Below, piece after piece: positions 1 through 6,548 of a stretch of 9,073 nucleotides of DNA. How positions within the stretch are numbered: the first letter of the stretch is position 1; the number at the start of each line of letters is the position of its first letter. The notes beneath the pieces are model-generated. The model was not told the origin of the DNA. It did no database searches and worked only from the letters and a program-made list of their open reading frames with translations. This DNA comes from Promethearchaeota archaeon (GTDB lineage Archaea > Asgardarchaeota > Lokiarchaeia > Sigyniarchaeales > SOKP01). A program made the position numbers and the translations under genes. The stretch spans positions 1 to 9,073 of the forward strand of contig JAEORV010000034.1 of the NCBI GenBank assembly GCA_016840695.1. The letters are read 5' to 3'.

Positions 1-35
1 TCATTACTCTTCAACTATTTCTTACAAAATTTTTT

Positions 36-992
36 TCAAGTTGGAGAGCGCGTGAAAGTCCCCATTAAAACGAGATAGAACACGAACATCGTGGTAAGAA
101 TAATAAAACCAATATAGAAAGCTCGATTTTTCCATGGTTGTTTTTCAATATTTGTATAGATTAGAAAGATGCCAAAACTAACGAACATTAACTGAGCAGG
201 CTCAAATACCTTTAATATCGTATGCAAGAATAGTAAAATCAAGTTAGATTCTTCTAGATCTGAAACTGTCCAATTAGCATACATTTGCCAAAAATACGGA
301 GGATTAACGAGATATGGAATAAAAAGAACGAAGAAAGGGGCTATATAATAAACTAAATCTTTAATTTTGATTTTTTTTGTGATGAGCAAGATAAATGGAA
401 AAACTATAACGATGATTTTAAATGTAGCAATTGTAAAAAGAATCCCAGACAATGTCTTTCGGTCCTTTTGAAGTTGACGATATGATTCAAAGAGCAGGAG
501 TAAAATCAGCCAATTTGCATTATTAAGAAACATGTCAACAGCGTAACCAATAGCACAAAAGACCAATACTAAGAGAAGTTCGCGCTTATTTTTAGTTATT
601 TTTGAAATATTAAAAGTTATATAAGCCACTGATATTAACCTAAGCACATCCCAAATATACATGGAAATATCAAGCGGAAGAATATAAAATGGATAAAAAA
701 TGAAATACCAATGATAAAGATAAAAATGTCCAAAAATATAACCCGGTGGAGCAATGTACATTTCATAGAGACCATTATCCATCCAATGGCGAAGGATTAC
801 AAAATCCACGTCCTTTCCTCGCATTAAAATCATGAGAATATTCATGGAGGAATGATCCAAGGGAACAAAGTATGTCGCTATTCGAAACGTGGTTACTATG
901 ATTGTTATTAAGGCAATGACTATGAGGTAGAGCCTGAGAAATGGTCTTTCTTCGTTAATCGTGAGTTTTTCCTTTATTTTACTTTCAACCAT
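36..992 (-). CDS. GT87/DUF2029-like multi-pass membrane glycosyltransferase (short)
   Basis: This 318-residue protein is very hydrophobic, with about eight or nine predicted membrane segments and a basic, soluble N-terminus of about 18 residues. It resembles the GT-C fold glycosyltransferases of the GT87/DUF2029 type, which move a sugar, typically mannose, from a polyprenyl-phosphate donor on the outer face of the membrane. Two stretches support this. In the first outside loop DVDF (61-64) is followed by a hydrophobic and aromatic stretch ending ILPLDISMYIWDVLRL (104-119), where the family has an Asp-Phe and a pattern of this kind. NNANWLILLLL (157-167) is followed by LSGILFTIATFK (181-192), matching the family's GQxN...aGxxxglaxxxK region. 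The family is often near 400 residues, so the C-terminus may be short; a frameshift near the end would add only about ten residues. The ATG at 992 has no clear Shine-Dalgarno. A weak TATA-like stretch lies at 1050-1059. The exact substrate is unknown. Confidence 0.72.
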   Translation of the reverse strand: MVESKIKEKLTINEERPFLRLYLIVIALITIIVTTFRIATYFVPLDHSSMNILMILMRGKDVDFVILRHWMDNGLYEMYIAPPGYIFGHFYLYHWYFIFYPFYILPLDISMYIWDVLRLISVAYITFNISKITKNKRELLLVLVFCAIGYAVDMFLNNANWLILLLLFESYRQLQKDRKTLSGILFTIATFKIIVIVFPFILLITKKIKIKDLVYYIAPFFVLFIPYLVNPPYFWQMYANWTVSDLEESNLILLFLHTILKVFEPAQLMFVSFGIFLIYTNIEKQPWKNRAFYIGFIILTTMFVFYLVLMGTFTRSPT

Positions 993-1095
993 ATCCGTCC
1001 ATAATGAGCGATAATAATGTTACAAAAGCATACTTGGATTAAAATTTTAGTTTTTAAGCGTAGTTTTAACACTTAACTATAATACCGTGACTATC

Positions 1096-1104
1096 TTATA
1101 TAAA
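1096..1104. promoter_or_regulatory. TATA box between divergent genes
   Basis: TTATATAAA reads on the plus strand, and the minus strand reads TTTATATAA, which contains the archaeal consensus TTTATATA. On the plus strand it lies about 55 nt before the ATG at 1157, which would give a start of transcription near 1125-1130 and a leader of about 30 nt. Because the core is nearly symmetric it could also serve the minus-strand glycosyltransferase gene, but then with a leader of about 80 nt. The rest of 993-1156 is A+T-rich; I see no RNA gene in it. Confidence 0.45.
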
Positions 1105-1156
1105 GTAAAATATTGAAAATAAAGTAAATTCGATTGTACATGAGCGTGACTTATAC

Positions 1157-1966
1157 ATGGACTTAGGATTAAAGAATAAAATAGCTTTGGTGTTAGCTTC
1201 GAGTAAAGGGTTAGGATTTGCTTGTGCAAAAAGTTTTTACAATGAGGGCGCCAGTGTTGTCATTTGTAGTCGCTCTGAAGATAATTTAAAAACGGCTAAG
1301 GAAAAAATCGAAAGCGAAGTAGAGCTCTCAAAAGAAATGGATAATACAATTTATCCCATTGTAGCAGATTTAATGAGTGAAGACCAAATATATAATCTAA
1401 TTGATAAAGTCGTATCTAAATTTGGGAGAATAGATATTTTAGTTCATAACGCAGGTGGACCCCCATCAGGGCCAATAGATAAGATAAGTAGCGAGGAGTG
1501 GACGGATTCAATTGATTTAAACTTGCGTTCGTTTATTAGAATCGCGCGATTGCTCATTCCACTGATGAAGAAACAACAGTATGGCAGGATCGTTGCCATT
1601 ACCTCTGTTTCTGTCAAGCAACCACTAGAAAACCTGGTATTATCGAATACAACTCGACTTGGAGTTGTAGGTTTCGCCAAAACTATCGCTAACGAGCATG
1701 CAAAGGATAACATCTTGGTCAATGTCGTCTGCCCCGGTCCAAACCTAACTGATCGGATGAAAGAATTGATCAATAAAACTGTTAACGATACTGGCAAATC
1801 AGAAGCTGAGGTACAAAAAGCGTGGACGGATCAAATACCATTGGGACGGTTAGGCAAACCCGAAGAACTGGCAAGTCTGGTGGTTTTCTTAGCCTCTGAG
1901 AAAGCGAGTTACATCACGGGTACGGTGATACAAGTAGACGGAGGGTTTGTGAAGGGACCATTTTAA
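1157..1966 (+). CDS. Atypical short-chain dehydrogenase/reductase (3-oxoacyl-ACP-reductase-like)
   Basis: This 269-residue protein has the length and fold pattern of a classical SDR, a soluble NAD(P)-dependent oxidoreductase. The N-terminal dinucleotide loop reads ASSKGLG (14-20), where the usual TGxxxGxG has lost its first Gly. HNAGG (97-101) is the NNAG motif, N122 fits the structural Asn, S150 fits the catalytic Ser, and ITGTVIQVDGG (253-263) is the normal C-terminal motif. The catalytic YxxxK is replaced by SNTTR (163-167), just before LGVVGFAKTIA. From established knowledge, a subgroup resembling beta-ketoacyl-ACP reductases but lacking a perfect cofactor motif and catalytic tetrad exists (NCBI BKR_like_SDR_like, with Aeropyrum APE0912), and this protein fits it well. 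Its substrate is unknown. The ATG at 1157 is chosen because the frame is closed by a TAA at 1106-1108 with no other ATG between. It stands alone, divergent from the glycosyltransferase. Confidence 0.88.
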   Translation: MDLGLKNKIALVLASSKGLGFACAKSFYNEGASVVICSRSEDNLKTAKEKIESEVELSKEMDNTIYPIVADLMSEDQIYNLIDKVVSKFGRIDILVHNAGGPPSGPIDKISSEEWTDSIDLNLRSFIRIARLLIPLMKKQQYGRIVAITSVSVKQPLENLVLSNTTRLGVVGFAKTIANEHAKDNILVNVVCPGPNLTDRMKELINKTVNDTGKSEAEVQKAWTDQIPLGRLGKPEELASLVVFLASEKASYITGTVIQVDGGFVKGPF

Positions 1967-2122
1967 GTTAATCAATCATGAAGATAAGATTTAAAACTTA
2001 ACAAAATAAATTGATATGTAATTTCTAATAAAAATGCAGAAATTTCATATTTAAACATAGTCAAATTTAAATGATTACTATCAAATATTACATATTAACT
2101 AAGAAAATATAATTAATGTTCT

Positions 2123-2130
2123 AAGGGTGA
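2123..2130 (+). promoter_or_regulatory. Shine-Dalgarno AAGGGTGA ahead of ATG 2133
   Basis: GGTGA at 2126-2130 matches the archaeal anti-Shine-Dalgarno end and sits 2 nt before an ATG at 2133-2135, which equals about 5 nt from where GGAGG would end. The same GGTGA motif precedes the third gene of the operon. However, this ATG reads ATG TAT AAA AAA TAA, one base out of frame with the long open frame that starts with GTG at 2161. See the finding on the A6 tract. A+T-rich TATA-like stretches lie upstream at 2048-2055 and 2065-2072, with no way to choose between them. Confidence 0.5.
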
Positions 2131-2160
2131 ACATGTATAAAAAATAATAGGATCAAATCA

Positions 2161-3690
2161 GTGCTGTTATTGGGATTATTGATTTTATATCCTTTTCTTC
2201 TCCAATTTTTATATATAAACCAGAAAGATATATCAATAGATGCAAGTTCTCAGGGAAATCTGCACACTTCTGGGTTAATCTCATCCAATTCCACTCAATG
2301 GTTAAATAATACGGAATTTGACAACACCGCCTATTGGACAGCGTCTGAAGGAGGAGATCCATCAGATATTTATGCAACCATTGATAATGGTGCCGCAAAT
2401 TTTACGGTAATCGGGGAGACTCACACATTTTCAGAAATATCAGGTATACCCCTCGATTCAGAGTGGAATAAAACAACCAATCCTTCTTTTCCCGCTTTAC
2501 CAGATGATTCTGAAATCAGATCCTATGGTTGTTGGGTTACTCACGCGTGGAGTGAACAGGCAGATCAATCCCCTAGCGTTCAATGGGAAAGAAACATAAC
2601 GATGCCTGTTGATATGTCAGAATATATTATCACATCTGCGTCTATTAATGCGGTTTTCAACGCAACTGTTGATGACAACATTGATTCTGTTGCGGATTTA
2701 GGAGAGCCAGATATTGACGATCATTCTACATGGGATTACGCAAGATTTTATGTCTTAATTTCTGATCTTCAAAAAGAAAAAATATATGAAATCGCCTATA
2801 ATCAAACAACAACTTTAGGTGATGATGATCATGGAGCTACCGACTATCTCTCGGATACGAATATGACAGCTGTTTTAGAGAAAGATTTAATATTCTACCT
2901 AACTTCCGTTTTAAGCACGGACAATAGAAACTTTACAATAGCCTTAGGAATACGAATCTGGAGCGAAGATAACATATTGTCAGATTCAGACTCATGGACG
3001 GAATTAGTAATTAGATCGTGCAGTTTAAATTTTACTTATGAAAAAAAAATAACCCAACTTACCTCAGCATCGTGGAGCCAAGGAGGCGAAAAGATTAGTG
3101 ACCTCAGTTCAGATTATAATGTAATTGTCACGGATGCAAGACTTAATTTTAGTTATAAAATCAATCAAGATTGGCCTACCGCATTATCTCCCAATGCTGA
3201 AATCAGGGCTCTCTTTAACACCTACCCTCATACAGAAACAATAAAATTAAAGGATTTAAATCAGACCTATCAAGAAATCTCATTAACTGGATGGGATGTC
3301 ACAACATTAATTACAGATTATGTGAATTTTTCATTTCAAATTTATCTCACTGATGAATTTAACCTTGATTACAACATCACCATCTCAATAGATAATATAT
3401 CACTTTGGATTTCCTATGACTTGAGATCTGTAGATCCCGCCCCTCCTACACCAATCGATTGGTCACCTCTGGTTATTGGTTTAGGGATTACAATTGTAGC
3501 TCTCATTGTTGGATATACGTCCTATCTATTATATTTTAGATACCCGCCAATGGTAAGAACAATTAAATCATTAAGAAGAAAAATAAAGAAAGGAAAACGA
3601 ATAAATGCTATAACTGTTGAAGAAAGGCAAGATTTTATAAAAAGGAGATTGCGAGAACAAAGGCAAATATTAAAAATTGAAGCTCGTGCA
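2161..3690 (+). repeat. Tandem unit 1 of the surface protein
   Basis: This covers residues 1-510. The order is membrane segment, outside lobe, Pro-rich stalk, membrane segment and basic tail, each found again in the same order in unit 2. Similarity is also visible in the DNA, for example near 3037-3077 and 4648-4688, which encode the same YEKKITQL block. The copies are well diverged, so the duplication is old rather than an assembly artefact. Unit 1 alone carries the sequons at 43, 49, 80 and 367. Confidence 0.85.
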
Positions 3691-5358
3691 CAACAACCAA
3701 AAAAATCTCTAAACGGAAAAGTCTTATTGTTATTTTTCTTAATAATTTTGTTTCCTTTTATGATGCAAATCTTTCCAGCTATTTTTAATTATAGGGCGAA
3801 TGAGGGAGAAGGTCTTGAAAATCTTCGTGTATCAACAGAAGAATTGGGTAATAGACAATGGTTAGATTATAATACATTTACTTCCCAGGGTATTTGGTAT
3901 TCCAGCGAAGAAATAGATCCTACTGATGTCGATACTTCAATAGGGGGAGGTATGGCAAATTTTGAAATTCTCGGAGATAAAAGAGAGTTCTCGGAAGTTT
4001 CAGGAGTCATCAAAAACGAGAGTTATAGTGATGGTTGGAGAAATACCACAAATTCTTATTTTCCATTATTGCCTGACAATTTTGGTATTGATGATTATGG
4101 TTGTTATGTTTACCATGACTGGAGAGATGGAGAAGATTCTACTCAATCCCCGAGCATACATTGGGACAGAAATATTACAATGCCCGTTGACATGTCCGAT
4201 TACATTATAACATCTGCTTCCATTAGTGCAGTTGCGAATGCAACCGTGCATGCATTCCCTGGTAATGATGGAAGCGATATTGTTGGAGGTATAGAAATTA
4301 TTGGGGATACTGTTGATAATGGAGGTACCCAATATGCAACATATGATTATGTAAAGTTCTATGTTTTAGTATCAGATGTTGGAAAAAAAGATGTTTTTGA
4401 AATTGCTTCATTTCAAACAAGTAGTTTAGGTAATGACACAAAAGGAGCCTATGATAATATCACTGCTACTTTCTTAGAATCCGTACCCGAAGAAACCTTG
4501 ATCTTCTATATAACCTCAGCTTTAGCTAAAGATAATTATAATTTTACTATAACTGTAGGTATGAGAATTTTTTGTGAAGATAACTGGAATTGGGATGACG
4601 ATGCCTGGGACGATCTTCGAATTTTATCGTGTGATTTAAATTTTACATATGAGAAGAAGATTACCCAACTTACCACAGTATCGTGGAATCAGGATGCATC
4701 CAAAATTAGCGCGCTTAAATATTATCCGAGTAACACCATTATCGTGTTAGAAGCAAATCTCAATTTTTATTATAAAATCGACCAAGAATGGCCTACTGCT
4801 TTATCTCCAAATTCTGCAATAAGGGTCTTAATTAACGATAAAATACATACGGAAACAATCAAACTAGGTCAAGCAACTACATCGTTTCAAGAAGCAAAAG
4901 AAGGAGGGTTTAACTTCTATGATTTAGTTAAAAGTGTGGATGATGTTAATTTTTCTATTCAAGTTTATTTAGGTGATGAGTTTGAACTGAACCGGAGTAT
5001 TACCGTCTCAGTAGATAATGTGAACTTAAGGATTTGGTATAAAATAATAGGGATTCTTCCTCCACCTGTGCCGGGTATTGATTGGACGCCTTTAACTTTA
5101 GGATTAATTACCTTACTAGTAGGTCTTGTAATAGTTTTTACATCATATCAATTATATTTCAGATTCCCTCCAATAATACGAAGAGTAAGATCATTAAGAA
5201 GAAAAATTAGAAGAAATAAGAAGACAACTCCAATCTTAGTAAGCAAAAGAGATGCGATTGTTAAAAAAAGATTGAGAGAGCAATTACAAATTTTACGCAT
5301 TCAACCAGAAATTGAAAAAGCGGGAACGAGCGTAAAACCAGATAAAGTAATGAAATAA
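2161..5358 (+). CDS. Tandemly duplicated, sequon-rich surface protein, four TM segments
   Basis: I do not recognise this 1065-residue protein as a named family. It is two head-to-tail copies of one unit. Each copy has an N-terminal hydrophobic segment (1-19; 521-543), a large outside domain that looks beta-rich, a Pro-rich stalk ending IDW (424-434; 965-975), a second membrane segment (437-459; 977-1000) and a basic inside tail with SLRRKI and RLREQxQIL. This predicts N-in, both lobes outside, C-in. Shared landmarks include ITMPVDMS (146-153; 672-679), NFTYEKKITQL (290-300; 827-837) and WPTALSPN (338-345; 877-884). I count 15 NxS/T sequons in the first lobe and 10 in the second, so N-glycosylation is likely. 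The cysteines C124/C287 recur as C648/C824. The GTG at 2161 is the first standard start in frame, with only a weak AGGA (2149-2152) before it, and it leaves the first membrane segment without its basic flank. The true start may be ATG 2133. It is first in a three-gene operon. A role in surface structure or sensing is inference. Confidence 0.85.
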   Translation: MLLLGLLILYPFLLQFLYINQKDISIDASSQGNLHTSGLISSNSTQWLNNTEFDNTAYWTASEGGDPSDIYATIDNGAANFTVIGETHTFSEISGIPLDSEWNKTTNPSFPALPDDSEIRSYGCWVTHAWSEQADQSPSVQWERNITMPVDMSEYIITSASINAVFNATVDDNIDSVADLGEPDIDDHSTWDYARFYVLISDLQKEKIYEIAYNQTTTLGDDDHGATDYLSDTNMTAVLEKDLIFYLTSVLSTDNRNFTIALGIRIWSEDNILSDSDSWTELVIRSCSLNFTYEKKITQLTSASWSQGGEKISDLSSDYNVIVTDARLNFSYKINQDWPTALSPNAEIRALFNTYPHTETIKLKDLNQTYQEISLTGWDVTTLITDYVNFSFQIYLTDEFNLDYNITISIDNISLWISYDLRSVDPAPPTPIDWSPLVIGLGITIVALIVGYTSYLLYFRYPPMVRTIKSLRRKIKKGKRINAITVEERQDFIKRRLREQRQILKIEARAQQPKKSLNGKVLLLFFLIILFPFMMQIFPAIFNYRANEGEGLENLRVSTEELGNRQWLDYNTFTSQGIWYSSEEIDPTDVDTSIGGGMANFEILGDKREFSEVSGVIKNESYSDGWRNTTNSYFPLLPDNFGIDDYGCYVYHDWRDGEDSTQSPSIHWDRNITMPVDMSDYIITSASISAVANATVHAFPGNDGSDIVGGIEIIGDTVDNGGTQYATYDYVKFYVLVSDVGKKDVFEIASFQTSSLGNDTKGAYDNITATFLESVPEETLIFYITSALAKDNYNFTITVGMRIFCEDNWNWDDDAWDDLRILSCDLNFTYEKKITQLTTVSWNQDASKISALKYYPSNTIIVLEANLNFYYKIDQEWPTALSPNSAIRVLINDKIHTETIKLGQATTSFQEAKEGGFNFYDLVKSVDDVNFSIQVYLGDEFELNRSITVSVDNVNLRIWYKIIGILPPPVPGIDWTPLTLGLITLLVGLVIVFTSYQLYFRFPPIIRRVRSLRRKIRRNKKTTPILVSKRDAIVKKRLREQLQILRIQPEIEKAGTSVKPDKVMK
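3691..5358 (+). repeat. Tandem unit 2 of the surface protein
   Basis: This covers residues 511-1065. It begins with a basic stretch (PKKSLNGK) and the hydrophobic VLLLFFLIILFPF, which lines up with VLLLGLLILYPF at the start of unit 1. It contains an extra Gly/Asp/Ile-rich insert around 700-724 that unit 1 lacks, and an additional unpaired-looking cysteine, C805. Its tail is longer and ends in a Lys-rich sequence. Confidence 0.85.
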
Positions 5359-5401
5359 AAAAATTCAAATCACAAAAAATATAGATTAGAGAAGATAAAA
5401 A

Positions 5402-6535
5402 ATGCCTTTAGGATATATAATAACGGAGTGGACCGAAAGTGAAGGTTTAATTGTTCCAATTCATTATCCAGACAATTTAAACGTCGATTTAGATGACATG
5501 ATGCGCATTTTCTACGCCCATATCACAGGAGCAGGTGAATCTGGAAATGTTCTAGTCAGATTAGAAAGGTCACGATGCAATGTAACAAGCCACTTCACGG
5601 GAATGGATTCCGAAACGCCAATAATGGTAAATCTATTACTCGAGTTAGGCGAAGATCCTGACCATTTTGGCGAGAACATTATTCATGAGATTAACGAAGA
5701 GATCCTAAAATACACCTCAGATATGCAAATAGCAAACGAAGTTCAAAAGGAAGAGATTATAATGAATTTGAAAGCATATTTAAAAAATTCCCTATTCCTT
5801 TTGGAACGCTTAAAACATCTCACAAAAGAGCAGAGGATGGCACAGATTTATAGTAGTGAAAAAAGTCGAGCTATATTAGAATTTTTGCAGGAAAGAGCTC
5901 GTCCAAGAAAGGAATTACTAGCGCTCTTAGAGGATAAATTAGGAAAAATCATCTCAAACCTTGAAATAACATTGGATCCATTTATCAAGACTGATATTAT
6001 AAAACAAGATTGGATTGCGGGATTTTCAGATATATTGTTATTTCTAACAGCGGATTTTACGATATCAAGAGCGCCTCCTGTAAAACTAGTCGAAGCTGCA
6101 AAGAGCAAGCTTCCAAATGCAGAATTGGCTAAAAAATATCTTGAAGTAGTACGAAGGTTTTTTGTGAATTATACACCTTCGCTTAACGATAATTTAATAG
6201 TAGCTAATAACATGATAAATCCTGACAAGTTTGATTACATCGTATTATTCCGGGAAAAACCGTATCCGTTAAACAAGATACCAAAGGGTCCGGGAGAGAG
6301 CTTTAAATTCATTAAAGCAATGTTGAAATCAATGGAAGAGGATAAGATCATAACTATCGTAAAGGACAAAAAGAACACTGAATGGGTGTTTTTATTGTCT
6401 GATCCCATTACTCAAGCATTTTATCCTGAATACATGATTGAGCAAATTCGGAAAGATAGAATGTCCGGCTTGCTAAAAAAAGAAGTAGCCGTGAAACATC
6501 TGGAGCTTCTTGAAAATGTATATGTAAAAGAATAG
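5402..6535 (+). CDS. Cytosolic protein, possible longin/roadblock-like N-terminus plus helical domains
   Basis: This 377-residue protein has no signal peptide or membrane segment. Residues 1-85 alternate beta-like strands and a helix: GYIITEW, GLIVPIHYP, then a helix after DLDDMM, then NVLVRLE, NVTSHFTGM and IMVNLLLELGEDP. This order resembles the small longin/roadblock-type domains common in Asgard archaea, where they are thought to work with small GTPases; the match is by eye only. Residues 100-145 are a charged helix. Residues 150-220 (SRAILEFLQE, then RKELLALLEDKLGKI) and 298-370 (FKFIKAMLKS, then a DKIITIV...TEWVFLLSD hairpin-like part) could be winged-helix-like. The ATG at 5402 is kept because MPLGY is a start I associate with such proteins. 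No GGTGA lies before it. It is 43 nt after the surface gene and 13 nt before the TrmB-like gene, so the three are probably co-transcribed. Its function is unknown. Confidence 0.8.
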   Translation: MPLGYIITEWTESEGLIVPIHYPDNLNVDLDDMMRIFYAHITGAGESGNVLVRLERSRCNVTSHFTGMDSETPIMVNLLLELGEDPDHFGENIIHEINEEILKYTSDMQIANEVQKEEIIMNLKAYLKNSLFLLERLKHLTKEQRMAQIYSSEKSRAILEFLQERARPRKELLALLEDKLGKIISNLEITLDPFIKTDIIKQDWIAGFSDILLFLTADFTISRAPPVKLVEAAKSKLPNAELAKKYLEVVRRFFVNYTPSLNDNLIVANNMINPDKFDYIVLFREKPYPLNKIPKGPGESFKFIKAMLKSMEEDKIITIVKDKKNTEWVFLLSDPITQAFYPEYMIEQIRKDRMSGLLKKEVAVKHLELLENVYVKE

Positions 6536-6540
6536 GTGAG
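6535..6540 (+). promoter_or_regulatory. Shine-Dalgarno GGTGAG overlapping the upstream stop codon
   Basis: GGTGAG uses the last G of the TAG stop of the 377-residue gene (6533-6535). GGTGA ends 9 nt before the ATG at 6549. It fixes this start and suggests close translation of the two genes from one transcript. Confidence 0.7.
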
Positions 6541-6548
6541 AAAACAAA

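Noticed and set aside
1140..1166. Eight-codon ATG...TAG frame overlapping the SDR start, a possible leader peptide
   Set aside because: It is too short to tell from chance in A+T-rich DNA and nothing else suggests translational control.
1444..1797. 117-residue open frame on the minus strand inside the SDR gene
   Set aside because: It is wholly antisense to a confident SDR and has no recognisable domain or start signal.
1963..2001. Inverted repeat TTAAGTT/AACTTAA after the SDR gene
   Set aside because: It is only 7 bp, nearly all A/T, with a 25-nt loop, as expected by chance here, and no T tract follows it.
993..2132. Search for RNA genes, CRISPR repeats or mobile-element ends in the intergenic stretches 993-1156 and 1967-2132
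   Set aside because: I saw no tRNA-like clover, no regularly spaced repeat, no transposase and no terminal inverted repeats, only A+T-rich sequence with TATA-like words.
2153..2398. 81-residue minus-strand frame overlapping the start of the surface gene
   Set aside because: It has no domain or start signal and overlaps well-supported coding sequence shared with unit 2.
3962..4332. Short open frames of 82 (plus) and 88 (minus) residues within the surface gene
   Set aside because: They lie in other frames of unit 2, whose reading frame is fixed by alignment with unit 1.
5375..5384. TATA-like AAAAATATAG between the surface gene and the 377-residue gene
   Set aside because: It is only about 22 nt from the ATG and sits in a 43-nt gap of an apparent operon, so an internal promoter is not supported beyond base composition.
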